DNA from: Arachis hypogaea
Taxonomy: Eukaryota > Streptophyta > Magnoliopsida > Fabales > Fabaceae
Reading direction: 5' to 3'
Assembly: GCF_003086295.3 (NCBI RefSeq)
Contig: NC_092045.1
Span: forward strand, 22,170,890-22,234,889
Length of the DNA: 64,000 nt
Shown: piece after piece, positions 55,395 to 64,000 of the stretch
Layout of the letters: each line of letters starts with the position of its first letter
How positions within the stretch are numbered: the stretch's first letter is position 1
Position numbers and translations under genes: made by a program
The notes under the pieces: model-generated
The model's database searches: none
The model's input: the letters and a program-made list of their open reading frames with translations, nothing else
What the model was told of the DNA's origin: nothing

Positions 55395-57512
55395 GTGTGT
55401 TTATTGCTGTGTGTTTGTATGTCAGGTATAGGGAGATCCTCTCCTATTATCTCTGAAATTGATCCAAGGACTCTTCGGAGAATAAGAAGAGCTGAAAGAG
55501 GGAAGTTCGTTGTTGGGGAAGAAGAAGAATCTGAAGAAGAATTCCAAGATATGGAAGGAGATACTAGTCAACCAGGAGGAGGAGCCAACAATAACCAACA
55601 GAGAAGAGTTTTGGCCTCATACACATTTGCAAATGCTAGGCATTGTGGGAGTAGCATTCTTCCTCCCAATGTCAATGCAAACAACTTTGAACTCAAGCCA
55701 CAACTCATCACTCTAGTGCAAAACAATTGTTCCTTTGGAGGAGGGCCTTTGGAGGATCCAAATCAACATTTGTCCACTTTCCTGAGAATCTGTGACACGG
55801 TGAAGACAAATGGTGTCCCCCCTGATAGCTACAAGTTGCTTCTCTTCCCATTCTCTCTTAGAGATAAAGCAACTCAATGGCTAGAGACATTCCCAAAAGA
55901 AAGCATCAATACTTGGGATGACTTGGTGAGCAAATTCCTTGCCAAATTCTACCCCCCTCAAAGAGTTCTAAGGTTGAAGACAGAGGTTCAAACATTCACT
56001 CAAATGGAGGCTGAGAACTTATATGAAGCATGGGAGAGATATAAGGCTCTATTGAGGAAGTGTCCCCCTGAAATGTTTACTGAATGGGATAAGTTGCAAA
56101 ACTTCTATGAAGGACTCACTCTCAAAGCTCAAGAAGCTCTTGATCACTCTGCAGGAGGATCCTTGCAACTCATGAAGACCACAGAGGAAGCTCAAAACCT
56201 TATTGAGATGGTGGCCAATAACCAATACTTCTTTGCTCATCAAAGACAATGCCAACCATCACAAAGAAGAGGAGTCATGGAGTTGGAAGGAGTTGATTCA
56301 ATCTTGGCTCAAAACAAGATGATGCAGCAACAGATTCAACAACAATTTGAGCAAATGGCTAAGAGGATTGATGGCTTGCAAGTGGCAGCAGTGAGCACCA
56401 CAAGCCAACCTCCAAACACTTGGGTACAAAGTGAAGAAACTCAAGAGGAGCAACAACAAGAGCAGGTTCAATACTTGCACAACCAGAATCAGGGAACAAA
56501 TGAAGTTTATGGAGAGACTTACAATCCATCTTGGAAGAACCATCCCAACCTTAGATGGGGAGACAACCATAATCAAAACCAACAACCATGGCAAAGAAAC
56601 ACAGGCCAAAACAATTGGAAAAACACAAACCACAACCCCCAGCCAACCACTAACCAAAATTCATACAGAAAACCACAAAACAACTACCCAAATTCTAACC
56701 AATACCCACCCAATAACCACCCAGCTAACCAAAACACTTATCCTCACCCATCAACACCCCAAAATCAACCCACCTCACAAGACTCACAGAGAATCACCCA
56801 TCTAGAACAGCTCATGGAAAAACTAATGAAAAGCCAAGAACTAACCACCAAGAATCAAGAAGCTACCATGAAGAACTTAGAGAGGCAAATTGGCCAAATC
56901 TCTAAGAAGATCTCTGTTGAGAAACCATCAAGTTCACTACCTAGTGATACCATTCCCAACCCAAAGGAAGAATGCAAGGTGGTGCAACTGAGAAGTGGAA
57001 GGGTGTTGACAGATGGCAACCAAGGAGCAACTAAGAAGCCTATGGAGAATGACACTGAGCCAACAATAAAGAATGATGAATCCATCAACAAAGACACAAC
57101 AACCAAGAGTGCTTCAGAAAAGCTCACAGAGGAGGATAACAAGCCACAGAATCTGAAGAAAGGAAAGAAAATCATGGAGGAACCAATTCCAGAACAGCAT
57201 CAAGTGGTGAAGAGCTCAACACCACCACTACCTTATCCACAAAGATTCCACAAGGAAACAAAGGACCTGCACTTCCACAAATTTCTTGAGACTTTCAAGA
57301 AATTGGAGATCAACATACCCTTAGCAGAAGCTTTGGAGCAAATGCCCCTGTATGCTAAGTTTCTAAAGGAGCTCATCAACAAGAAAAGAAGATGGGATGA
57401 GCAAGAAACCATAACGATCACTGAGGAATGCAGGGCCTTGATTCAAAAGGGGCTTCCCCCAAACTTGAGGACCCAGGGAGCTTCCTGTTGCCATGCACCA
57501 TTGGAGAATTAA
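55395..57512 (+). CDS. Athila-type gag, 705 aa
   Basis: Open frame of 705 aa; MSGIGRSSP at 55419 may be the true start. The retrotransposon gag domain spans roughly residues 130-240 (FPFSLRDKATQWLETFPKES, WDDLVSKFLAKFYPP, NLYEAWERYKALLRKCP, FYEGL). A very Gln/Asn-rich low-complexity segment follows (about 56440-56800), then a lysine-rich region with VVQLRSGR and a conserved block before the protease (PYPQRFHKE, FLETFKKLEINIPLAEALEQMP, YAKFLKEL, EECRALIQKGLPP). It forms the virus-like particle. The last ~20 codons are out of frame relative to the family, see the protease entry. No zinc knuckle. Confidence 0.9.
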   Translation: MCLLLCVCMSGIGRSSPIISEIDPRTLRRIRRAERGKFVVGEEEESEEEFQDMEGDTSQPGGGANNNQQRRVLASYTFANARHCGSSILPPNVNANNFELKPQLITLVQNNCSFGGGPLEDPNQHLSTFLRICDTVKTNGVPPDSYKLLLFPFSLRDKATQWLETFPKESINTWDDLVSKFLAKFYPPQRVLRLKTEVQTFTQMEAENLYEAWERYKALLRKCPPEMFTEWDKLQNFYEGLTLKAQEALDHSAGGSLQLMKTTEEAQNLIEMVANNQYFFAHQRQCQPSQRRGVMELEGVDSILAQNKMMQQQIQQQFEQMAKRIDGLQVAAVSTTSQPPNTWVQSEETQEEQQQEQVQYLHNQNQGTNEVYGETYNPSWKNHPNLRWGDNHNQNQQPWQRNTGQNNWKNTNHNPQPTTNQNSYRKPQNNYPNSNQYPPNNHPANQNTYPHPSTPQNQPTSQDSQRITHLEQLMEKLMKSQELTTKNQEATMKNLERQIGQISKKISVEKPSSSLPSDTIPNPKEECKVVQLRSGRVLTDGNQGATKKPMENDTEPTIKNDESINKDTTTKSASEKLTEEDNKPQNLKKGKKIMEEPIPEQHQVVKSSTPPLPYPQRFHKETKDLHFHKFLETFKKLEINIPLAEALEQMPLYAKFLKELINKKRRWDEQETITITEECRALIQKGLPPNLRTQGASCCHAPLEN

Positions 57513-58312
57513 CCATTACTAAAGCAATGTGCGATCTGGGAGCAAGTATTAATTTAATACCATCCTCCCTAGTGAAAAAGTTGCACATAGAGGAAGTCAA
57601 ACCAGTGCAAATGTCCCTGGAGCTGGTAGATAAATCAATAGTGCACTCTAGGGGTATAGTTGAAAACCTCTTGGTTAAGGTGGACAACCTCATATATCCT
57701 GCTGACTTTGTGATTCTAGAATCAGATGAGGATGATGGAGACTCTGTTATACTAGGAAGGCCATTTTTGGCAACTGCAAGAGCCATCATAGACATAGAAA
57801 AAGGGGAGTTAATTCTCAGAATGCATGATCAGAAAGTCATTCTGAAGGTCCTACCAGAGGAACAGTTTAGTGAAAAGAAGAAAGACTGTGTGGACATTGA
57901 TAAGGGAGGATCACAGCTGAAGGAAGAAATTGACAAGGAAAATCACAGCAACACCCTAAAGCCAAGGATTATGCAAATCAATGAAGAAGCCCAAGAAGAT
58001 ATTGAAATACTAGCTACTGAGAAGAGATATCCTCAAAAGAAGCCCATGGCCAGAAAAGAAAGGTCAACAAAAGGAAAGATGAAACAAAGGAACAAAACAA
58101 AAAGGGGTTGGAAGAACAGAAAAATCCCAACAGAAGGATTTGCCAAGGGTGACAAGGTACAACTTGTGTATCAACAATTGGGAACAAAGGACTACTACAC
58201 TGTTAATCAAATACTTTCTCTTGAGCATGTGGAAATTGAACATCAAGACACTCAGAGAAAGCTGACAGCAAGGGGTGACAAGTTGAGACACCACCAACAT
58301 CAACCACCTTAA
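57428..58312 (+). CDS. Aspartic protease region of the Athila-like element
   Basis: This is the frame that continues gag after a one-base slip at the C run near 57460-57464. Retropepsin active site DLGA (residues 36-39 from 57428), SINLIPSSL, then VILGRPFLATARAIIDI (flap/second half). After the protease there is a charged linker and a short GFAKGDKVQLVYQ segment resembling the far end of a pol polyprotein, then stop. RT, RNase H and integrase, which should lie here, are absent. It would mature Gag particles. The start is not a genuine ATG; it depends on gag readthrough/frameshift. Confidence 0.85.
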   Translation: MQGLDSKGASPKLEDPGSFLLPCTIGELTITKAMCDLGASINLIPSSLVKKLHIEEVKPVQMSLELVDKSIVHSRGIVENLLVKVDNLIYPADFVILESDEDDGDSVILGRPFLATARAIIDIEKGELILRMHDQKVILKVLPEEQFSEKKKDCVDIDKGGSQLKEEIDKENHSNTLKPRIMQINEEAQEDIEILATEKRYPQKKPMARKERSTKGKMKQRNKTKRGWKNRKIPTEGFAKGDKVQLVYQQLGTKDYYTVNQILSLEHVEIEHQDTQRKLTARGDKLRHHQHQPP

Positions 58313-59429
58313 AGGGAGTTTAATGTCAAGCTAATGACAATAAAAGAGCGCTTCATGGGAGGCAACCCATGATTTAAAATTTCTGCTTTCTCTTTAATGA
58401 GCTATGATTTCCTGAGTATGATTCTGAACCTCCATATTTGATAAATGCACATTTTATAGCATAAGTCAGAATTCTAAGTTTGGTGTTCCTTATGGTACAC
58501 TAAATTTCAACTTTTCAAAAAGAAAGGGAGCCATACTTTGTAGAACATATGCATAATTCATTTGAATAAAGCATATGACCAAACACTAAGTTTGGTGTCT
58601 GCAAGTGCAACAAAATTCAGAAAATCATTTACCACTTATGGAATCAAAAGCATACAAACAGGATCATGCATCATAATTAATTTTTTTTTTAAAAAAAGAA
58701 AATGTCAATTGTGAAGAATGGCTGATAGTTGTTCGGCCACCCCCTTCATAAAAGATAAGTTTGGTGTTCACCAACTTTCAACATCTTTAATTAAGGGACA
58801 CAATTGACCATAAAAATATTTTTTCTTAATAATACACAAAACAAAACAATCCTTTCTCTTTAATACAAATCAATTGCCAACAACCTTATTAATGATCTAA
58901 AGCTAGCTGTCTTGATCCTTGCAGGAGAAGAAGATTAAGACAAAACTCAAGGAGGGGCCACGGCTAGGAGGAGCCATGTGAGGGAGGTCACATGTGCCTA
59001 GGAGAACGCGTTCATGGGGAAACAAAATCTGCATGCATGCATTCTTGGACACTTAAATACATGCAACCAATGGGAGGTGAATCCTTGTCAAGCCTCAACC
59101 ATGCATGCAAGCCGTCCATCCCATGCATTCTTTGAATGAGCAAACCAATCTCAACCCTTTATGAACACTCACGGTCCCCTCCTCATTCATTCATTGTGGT
59201 TTTATTGAAAAGCTTGGAAACATGGCCTATAAATAGCCGTTGTACTCACTCGGCATACACTTCCGTTTATTCAAGCCATCTTCACATTAAAACCATATTC
59301 TCTCTTCTACTTCCAAAACCAACTTAATTTCCTTTCCTCACATATCTAAAACCGAACCAAAGTTCACCCCAAACACAACACATATTCCTTCTTCTACTCT
59401 CACTTTTCCTTCTTTTCACTTTAATTCTA
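58313..59429 (+). other. Non-coding stretch between protease and second ORF
   Basis: Begins with the Athila post-pol motif GCGCTTCATGGGAGGCAACC. The 14-base motif TAAGTTTGGTGTTC or close variants occurs at 58475, 58587 and 58756, and again at the 3' LTR border. A TATAAATAG at about 59228 and CACATT..CTCTCTTC-rich leader just before the next ATG suggest a separate promoter for the second ORF. Confidence 0.5.
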
Positions 59430-61057
59430 ATGGCCTCCTCAAGCTCACAAAGAAGGCCGGGAAAAGAGCCTATGATAACCGAACCCCCAACCTTTGATGC
59501 AACCAAATTTAGATCCCAATTTCATGAAGGGAGATATCATAGGTTCATGGTGGCAAAGAATATCATTTATGAGAAAGGCTTTGATTTGAGGGAAGGAGAC
59601 TACCCCATCATGAAGCAGATCACTCGAGAAAGAAGGTGGGAACTCTTGTGTGCTCCTCTGACTGACATAAGTGCCGTAATGATCAAGGAGTTCTATGCAA
59701 ATGCTTCAAAAGAAAACAAAAACAGTACTCCCTACACAAGTTATGTCAGAGGGGTTGAAGTGAGTTTTAGCCCTGCTGCCATCACAAGAGCTCTCAAGCT
59801 GAGAACCATAACTTATCCAGAGCTGAGTTATGAGGCTAGATTGCAAAGGCAAAACGATCCTGATGAGATCCTGCAAGGAATATGCATGGAAAAACAGATT
59901 GGGAAAGAGATTCAAAGGGGGTTCCAAGTCACATAAGGAGGACAAATCTTACTCCAGTGGCTAAAGGATGGTTTGAAATAGTGAGAAGATCTATTCTTCC
60001 TACTGGAAATGCCTCTTGGGTCACAATCAAAAGAGCTCTCTTGACACACTGCATATTGCATGGGGGTGAGATCAATGTTGCACAACTCATAGCCGACAGC
60101 ATTCAAGAAATGGCAGATAGCACAAGCAAGTCAAAAGGCCTTGGACATCCAAGCACCATCCTAAGGCTATGTAACAGAGCTAATGTCATTTTTGAAGATG
60201 AGGACACAACAAAAGTGAAGGTAGGAAAATGGATTACCAAGAAGAGCATGGAGGGAATTAATGAAGAAGAAAATCAAGAAGAGGTAGTAGCTCCTAGACA
60301 AAGGAGAGCACAAAGAGAGGAAGGACAGAATCAAGCCTATGAAGCCATCGATATGAGCCAACTGCAAAGATCAATTGATGAATTATCTCAGCAGCTCATG
60401 CAGGCTCAACAAGGTCAAAACCAACTTATGCAGGCTGAACAAGGCCAGAATCAAGAGGGCCAAGAGAGATATCTAGAGCCCCACCCTGCATTCATGGAGC
60501 AATTCTTGAAGGAGAAAGAAGAACGAGAAGCTTGGCAGCATCAAATGGAGGAGAAACAAGAGAGATGGCAACAACAAATGATGACTCAGCAGCAAGAATT
60601 TCAAGCACAGATCCTTGAAGGGCAAAAAGAGCAATACAAAGAATTCAAGGAATCATATGACAAGCTGTATTTCAGTCAAGCTAAAGCATCGGAATATAGT
60701 CACAACCTTTATCAATGGAAGAATGTTCATCATACCTTGGGAGAAGTTAGACATGTACAAAGAATGGAGTATGATGAAAATATGCAAGCAAGGTTGGAGT
60801 ACTTGACCCACAATTTGCCAACACTCAATCCTGAGATCAAGCCATTTGAGCAATGCCCTGAATTCTTAGCCCAGCAACAAGCAAAATCTCGTCAATACAC
60901 TGAGTCAACCTTCAACACATTGGAAACTTTTGGGCTCAAAGGACTCATAGATTCTGTTTGGGCTAGAAGATGTCCTGGAGAAGAAATCCAAGATTACTCC
61001 AAGACAGGGAAGAGAAAGAAGAAGAAGGGAGAATCAAGCAGCAGCCATGACCATTAG
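59430..61057 (+). pseudogene. Putative plant transposon protein ORF (Athila-associated), one frameshift
   Basis: Frame 1 (59430-59936) reads MASSSSQRRPGKEP, FDATKFRSQFHEGRYHRF, IIYEKGFDLREGDYP, RERRWELLCAPLTD, VKEFYAN-type and YTSYVRGVEVSFSPAAITRAL. Frame 2 (from about 59882) carries on with WERDSKGVPSHIRRTNLTP, AKGWFEIVRRSILPTGNAS, HGGEINVAQLIADSI, then long Gln/Glu-rich coiled coils (60360-60700) and a basic tail KTGKRKKKKGESSSS. The N-terminal part matches the 'putative plant transposon protein' domain (Pfam PF20167 as I recall). A single-base change in the A-rich stretch near 59889-59900 separates the halves. The biochemical role is unknown. Confidence 0.75.
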
Positions 61058-62113
61058 AAGGTGGCAAAGTTCTTTCATTCCCCCTCTTTCAATTTTCTAA
61101 TAAGGAGATGCATGTCTGAAACATGATATGCCTCCATCATTCATTTTCTTTTGCTTTATGCATTTTCTGTTCTTTGCTTTTCATTTTAGTTAAGTTAATA
61201 AATAGCTAGAAAAATGTCAAGTTTGCATAATGCTTGTATCCATCACTTAGCTTTAAATCTTGCTTTGTTTCCCAAATGCTTGAATAAAAGAGTTTGGTTT
61301 GAATTGAAAAGAGAAAAATCCAATGTTGCATGAGTATGAATGGAAGTTGGTGGTGGCACATGTGTTTGATTAAATGCATAACTCATGAAATAAATGTTGC
61401 ATAATATCATTCTCATTCAATTGTGAGTTAGCTTGCTGTTACAAAGACTCTTATTAATAAAACACCCTTGGTAACAAAAACAGAAAGAAAAGGAAGAAAG
61501 AAAAAGCCAAAATGGCAAGAAAAACAAAGAATAAAGGTTGGACACCAATGGTTTGGACCCTAGGACAAATGCCTGTGGTGTTCTTGTACTGAGATCTGCT
61601 TGGATGAGTAAATTCTAAGGGGTATTTTGAAACCCGGTCACTTAGATCAACTGATTTGGGATGGCCAATTGAAAATCCACAATAAAGAGCAACTTAGATA
61701 CAAAGCACTTAGTGATCCAAAGAGATGCTGGGCATCAATGATCCTAGGAAGAATTAGTGAGCTAAGTGTCTGAGGTGGAAAGATGTTGAGCAAAATAAAA
61801 GAAAATGAAGCCAAAGGCTAAGCTGCAACATTTAACACCAAACCTCTTAAAGAATAAAAAGCTTGTTAAAGCATTATAAGCTAAGGGGAGTGAGTAAAAG
61901 GAGAGTCTTATAACAGCAAGTTAGCAAACCTTTGATGCAAGATATGTATTATGCAGCAGCAACAATAAATGAGTATCATTGTCTGCATAAATGCCCCATA
62001 AATTGAAGTTCTGCTATCTGCATAATAAGGATTTATGTGCTTTTCTTATTCATATCATTTACTCTTAGTTTTGATGCTTGCTTGGGGACAAGCAAGGTTT
62101 AAGTTTGGTGTTG
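61058..62113 (+). other. 3' internal region of the Athila-like element
   Basis: No coding sequence. AT-rich, with GGAAGAAAGAAAAAGCC purine runs near 61490. It ends with GGGGACAAGCAAGGTTTAAG and TAAGTTTGGTGTTG (62100-62113) immediately before the 3' LTR, which should include the plus-strand primer (polypurine) site. Confidence 0.6.
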
Positions 62114-64000
62114 TGATGACAAGTCATCATATACCCATTTTTCAAGCTAATTTCACTTGTTTTGTTAGTATTTATGCACTTTCTTGCATCCTAAGTAAGT
62201 GATTTGGAGTGAAAATGCATAACTTCTTTAAATCAAGCAACCACTATGAAATTAATGATAAATCATGAGGTTTAAGCTAATTTTAAGTGCATTTTAATTG
62301 ATTTATAAGCCTCTTGAATTTAGTGATACTTTGAGTGGTTGTTTGGTTTATTTTAGGTGAAGAAAAGAAAAGAAAATGAAAAGCGTGGCCTAAGAAAGTG
62401 TAGCCGAGGAAAGAAAAGCGTGGCCGAATCAAGGGAGAAGCGTGCCGCAACTCATAGTGGAAGCAACCTTGCCCTCCACAAGGGCAGACTGCCCTCTAGG
62501 AGGGCAGCACTAAGTGACCGAGCCAACAAAGGCAACCCTGCCCTGCCCACTCCAAGGGCAGAGCACAAAATGGTGCCTTGGAGCAAGGAGAAGCAAACTC
62601 TGCCCTGCCCTTGTGGAGAGCAGGATCGGGCTCCATGAGGAAGAAAATCAAGGAAAAAATAGCTCCCATGCATGCCACAAGGTTCGAACCAAGAACCATG
62701 AGGAAGCCAAGCCTTGAGACACACTAGCGTGCCAGGAAATCAAAAAATAAAGAAGCGTGTTTGCATTGGCCCAGGATCGAACCTGAGACGTGAAGGAAGG
62801 ATCCTGCCCCGCCCTTAGCGCAGGCAGGGCAGCTTTTGAAATTGGCGCATCACACACAAGGTCTTGGCATCACCATCCGCACGCCCAAACACCCCCTGGC
62901 AGCACCAATCGAGCGCTCAACGCTCCCTGGCGCATCAACCCATTCCTGCCCTGCCCTTGGCGCGGGCAGGGCAGCGTCCCACGCGTCAACATGCTTCGCG
63001 CGCACGCGCGCTTCTCAATTCTGGCAGCACCAAGCGCACGCACGCATCACGTTCTGGCGCAGCAGCTTTCCCGCCCTGCCCTTGGCGCGGGCAGGGCAGC
63101 CTCTGGCGCACCAAATTTCCTCCTCATGCGCACCACGCAGCTTCTGGCGCACCAATTTCTTCACCATGCGCATCATGGCCGCACCAAAAGCATGCACCAT
63201 GCATCAACTCTCTGCCCTGCCCTCCACAAGGGCAGGGCAGCCTCCTGGAAGTGGATTTTGGGCCAAAAATTCAAATTAAAAATTAATTTGAATTCATTTC
63301 TTCACCAATCCAAAAGCCCATCCAAATCCCATTATCCAAGAATAGAAAGTGTATAAATAGGCCTTAGTTTGATGTAATTAGCACCTTTACTTTTAGCTAC
63401 TTTTATGCTCACTTTTGAATTTTTACTTTTACCTTGGCTTTGAAATTTTACTTTCACTTTGCTTTCGAGCTTCCTTGAGAGAATTTGACCGAGAACTAAG
63501 AGGATCAAAGGAGAGTCTCCTTCCTCACTTCTCTTGGGCAATTCTACTCTTCTGTTTTCTGAGCATTGGGTGTGTGAAATTGGGGAAATTCTGTCCCAAT
63601 TCCCATTCAAGCTCCTTGCACTTTAATTTCTGCATTATTGAATTCCAAATCTGTTCTTCTACTACTTCTTCTTAAATTTTCTGTTAATTGCTTAGTGAAT
63701 CTAGATCTGGGAAGGAAATTGGGTTTTAGGCTCTGCTACCTAAGCCCTTGGGATCCTGAGATCACAATTCACTCTTGGGTTCTTCTGTGAACCTCTGCTA
63801 CCTTTTGTTTCATTTCTGTTTGAATGTTTACTGCCTCTGATTTAAATTCTGCCCAATTAACTAATGCAATTTGCTTTTTCTTAGTTTAGATCCTGCAATC
63901 CCACCCCTCAATTCCCTTTTACTTTCTTGCATTTTATCTTTCTTGGCATTTAAGTTACTGCAATTTAAGTTTCTTGCACTTTAAGTTTCAGTCATTTACT
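62114..64000 (+). repeat. 3' LTR, cut by the window end
   Basis: Collinear with 53026 onward at a constant 9088-bp offset. Differences seen: t53522/c62610, c54776/a63864, c54858/g63946. About 290 bp of the LTR lie beyond the window. Confidence 0.92.

Larger units (their letters stand above)
53026..64000 (+). mobile_element. Young Athila-like, pol-less LTR retrotransposon
   Basis: Direct LTRs at 53026-55201 and 62114 to beyond the window lie 9088 bp apart and differ at only three positions seen by eye over the 1887 comparable bases. The internal region has a tRNA-Asp primer site, gag, aspartic protease, an Athila-type post-pol motif (GCGCTTCATGGGAGGCAACC at 58348) and a downstream plant-transposon-protein ORF. 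RT, RNase H and integrase are absent. Full length would be about 11.3 kb. Target duplication cannot be checked because the right end is outside; the left flank is GGGTT. Confidence 0.92.

Noticed and set aside
53026..64000. CRISPR-like or bacterial mobile structure from the regularly spaced repeats
   Set aside because: The repeats are LTRs and U3 hairpins of a plant retrotransposon; all context is eukaryotic.

Overview
This window reads as a repeat-dense stretch of plant nuclear DNA, most likely from a legume and perhaps Arachis (peanut). The indications are spliced genes with GT-AG introns, AT-rich intergenic DNA, several Ty3-gypsy LTR families of Tat and Athila type, a plant LINE, CACTA and foldback elements, a FAR1-RELATED SEQUENCE (FRS) gene remnant and an endogenous plant pararetrovirus. 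The genus is inferred from remembered family resemblance, not from a search.

Layout. 1-680: minus-strand piece of an LTR of the same family as the solo LTR at 35552-37295. 1485-12019 (minus): a broken FRS transcription-factor gene split by two large solo LTRs of one family (1950-5232 and 6686-10861), both with target-site duplications. 12543-13223: long foldback MITE. 13257-15132: non-autonomous CACTA element. 15133-21560: AT-rich DNA with a MITE, a hAT transposase C-terminal relic and a duplicated repeat. 22025-24572 (minus): the one apparently intact host gene, a five-exon phosphoribosylanthranilate isomerase of tryptophan synthesis. All its splice phases close and give 275 aa. 24575-26195: repeat-like DNA upstream of that gene.

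26196-33541: almost a whole caulimovirid genome, linear, in the order ORF a, coat protein, protease-RT-RNase H, transactivator, promoter/intergenic region, movement protein, three tiny ORFs, tRNA-Met primer site. Finding the primer site after the movement protein rather than before it recalls soymoviruses. It carries a handful of stops and frameshifts, but its promoter and poly(A) signals look intact.

33560-52541 (minus): a LINE lacking its RT core, split by a 15.3-kb insertion (35069-50336) of a decayed Tat-lineage retrotransposon. That element has 532-533 bp LTRs, gag-pol on minus and an antisense ORF on plus. It has itself received two solo LTRs: one inside its left LTR and one inside the antisense ORF.

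52542-53025: an inverted LTR-tail fragment. 53026 to the end: a very young Athila-like element with near-identical ~2.18-kb LTRs, a tRNA-Asp primer site, gag, aspartic protease and a plant-transposon-protein ORF, but no RT, RNase H or integrase. It is therefore probably mobilised in trans. Insertion order inferred from nesting: LINE first, then the Tat element and the inverted LTR, then the solo LTRs and the Athila-like element.
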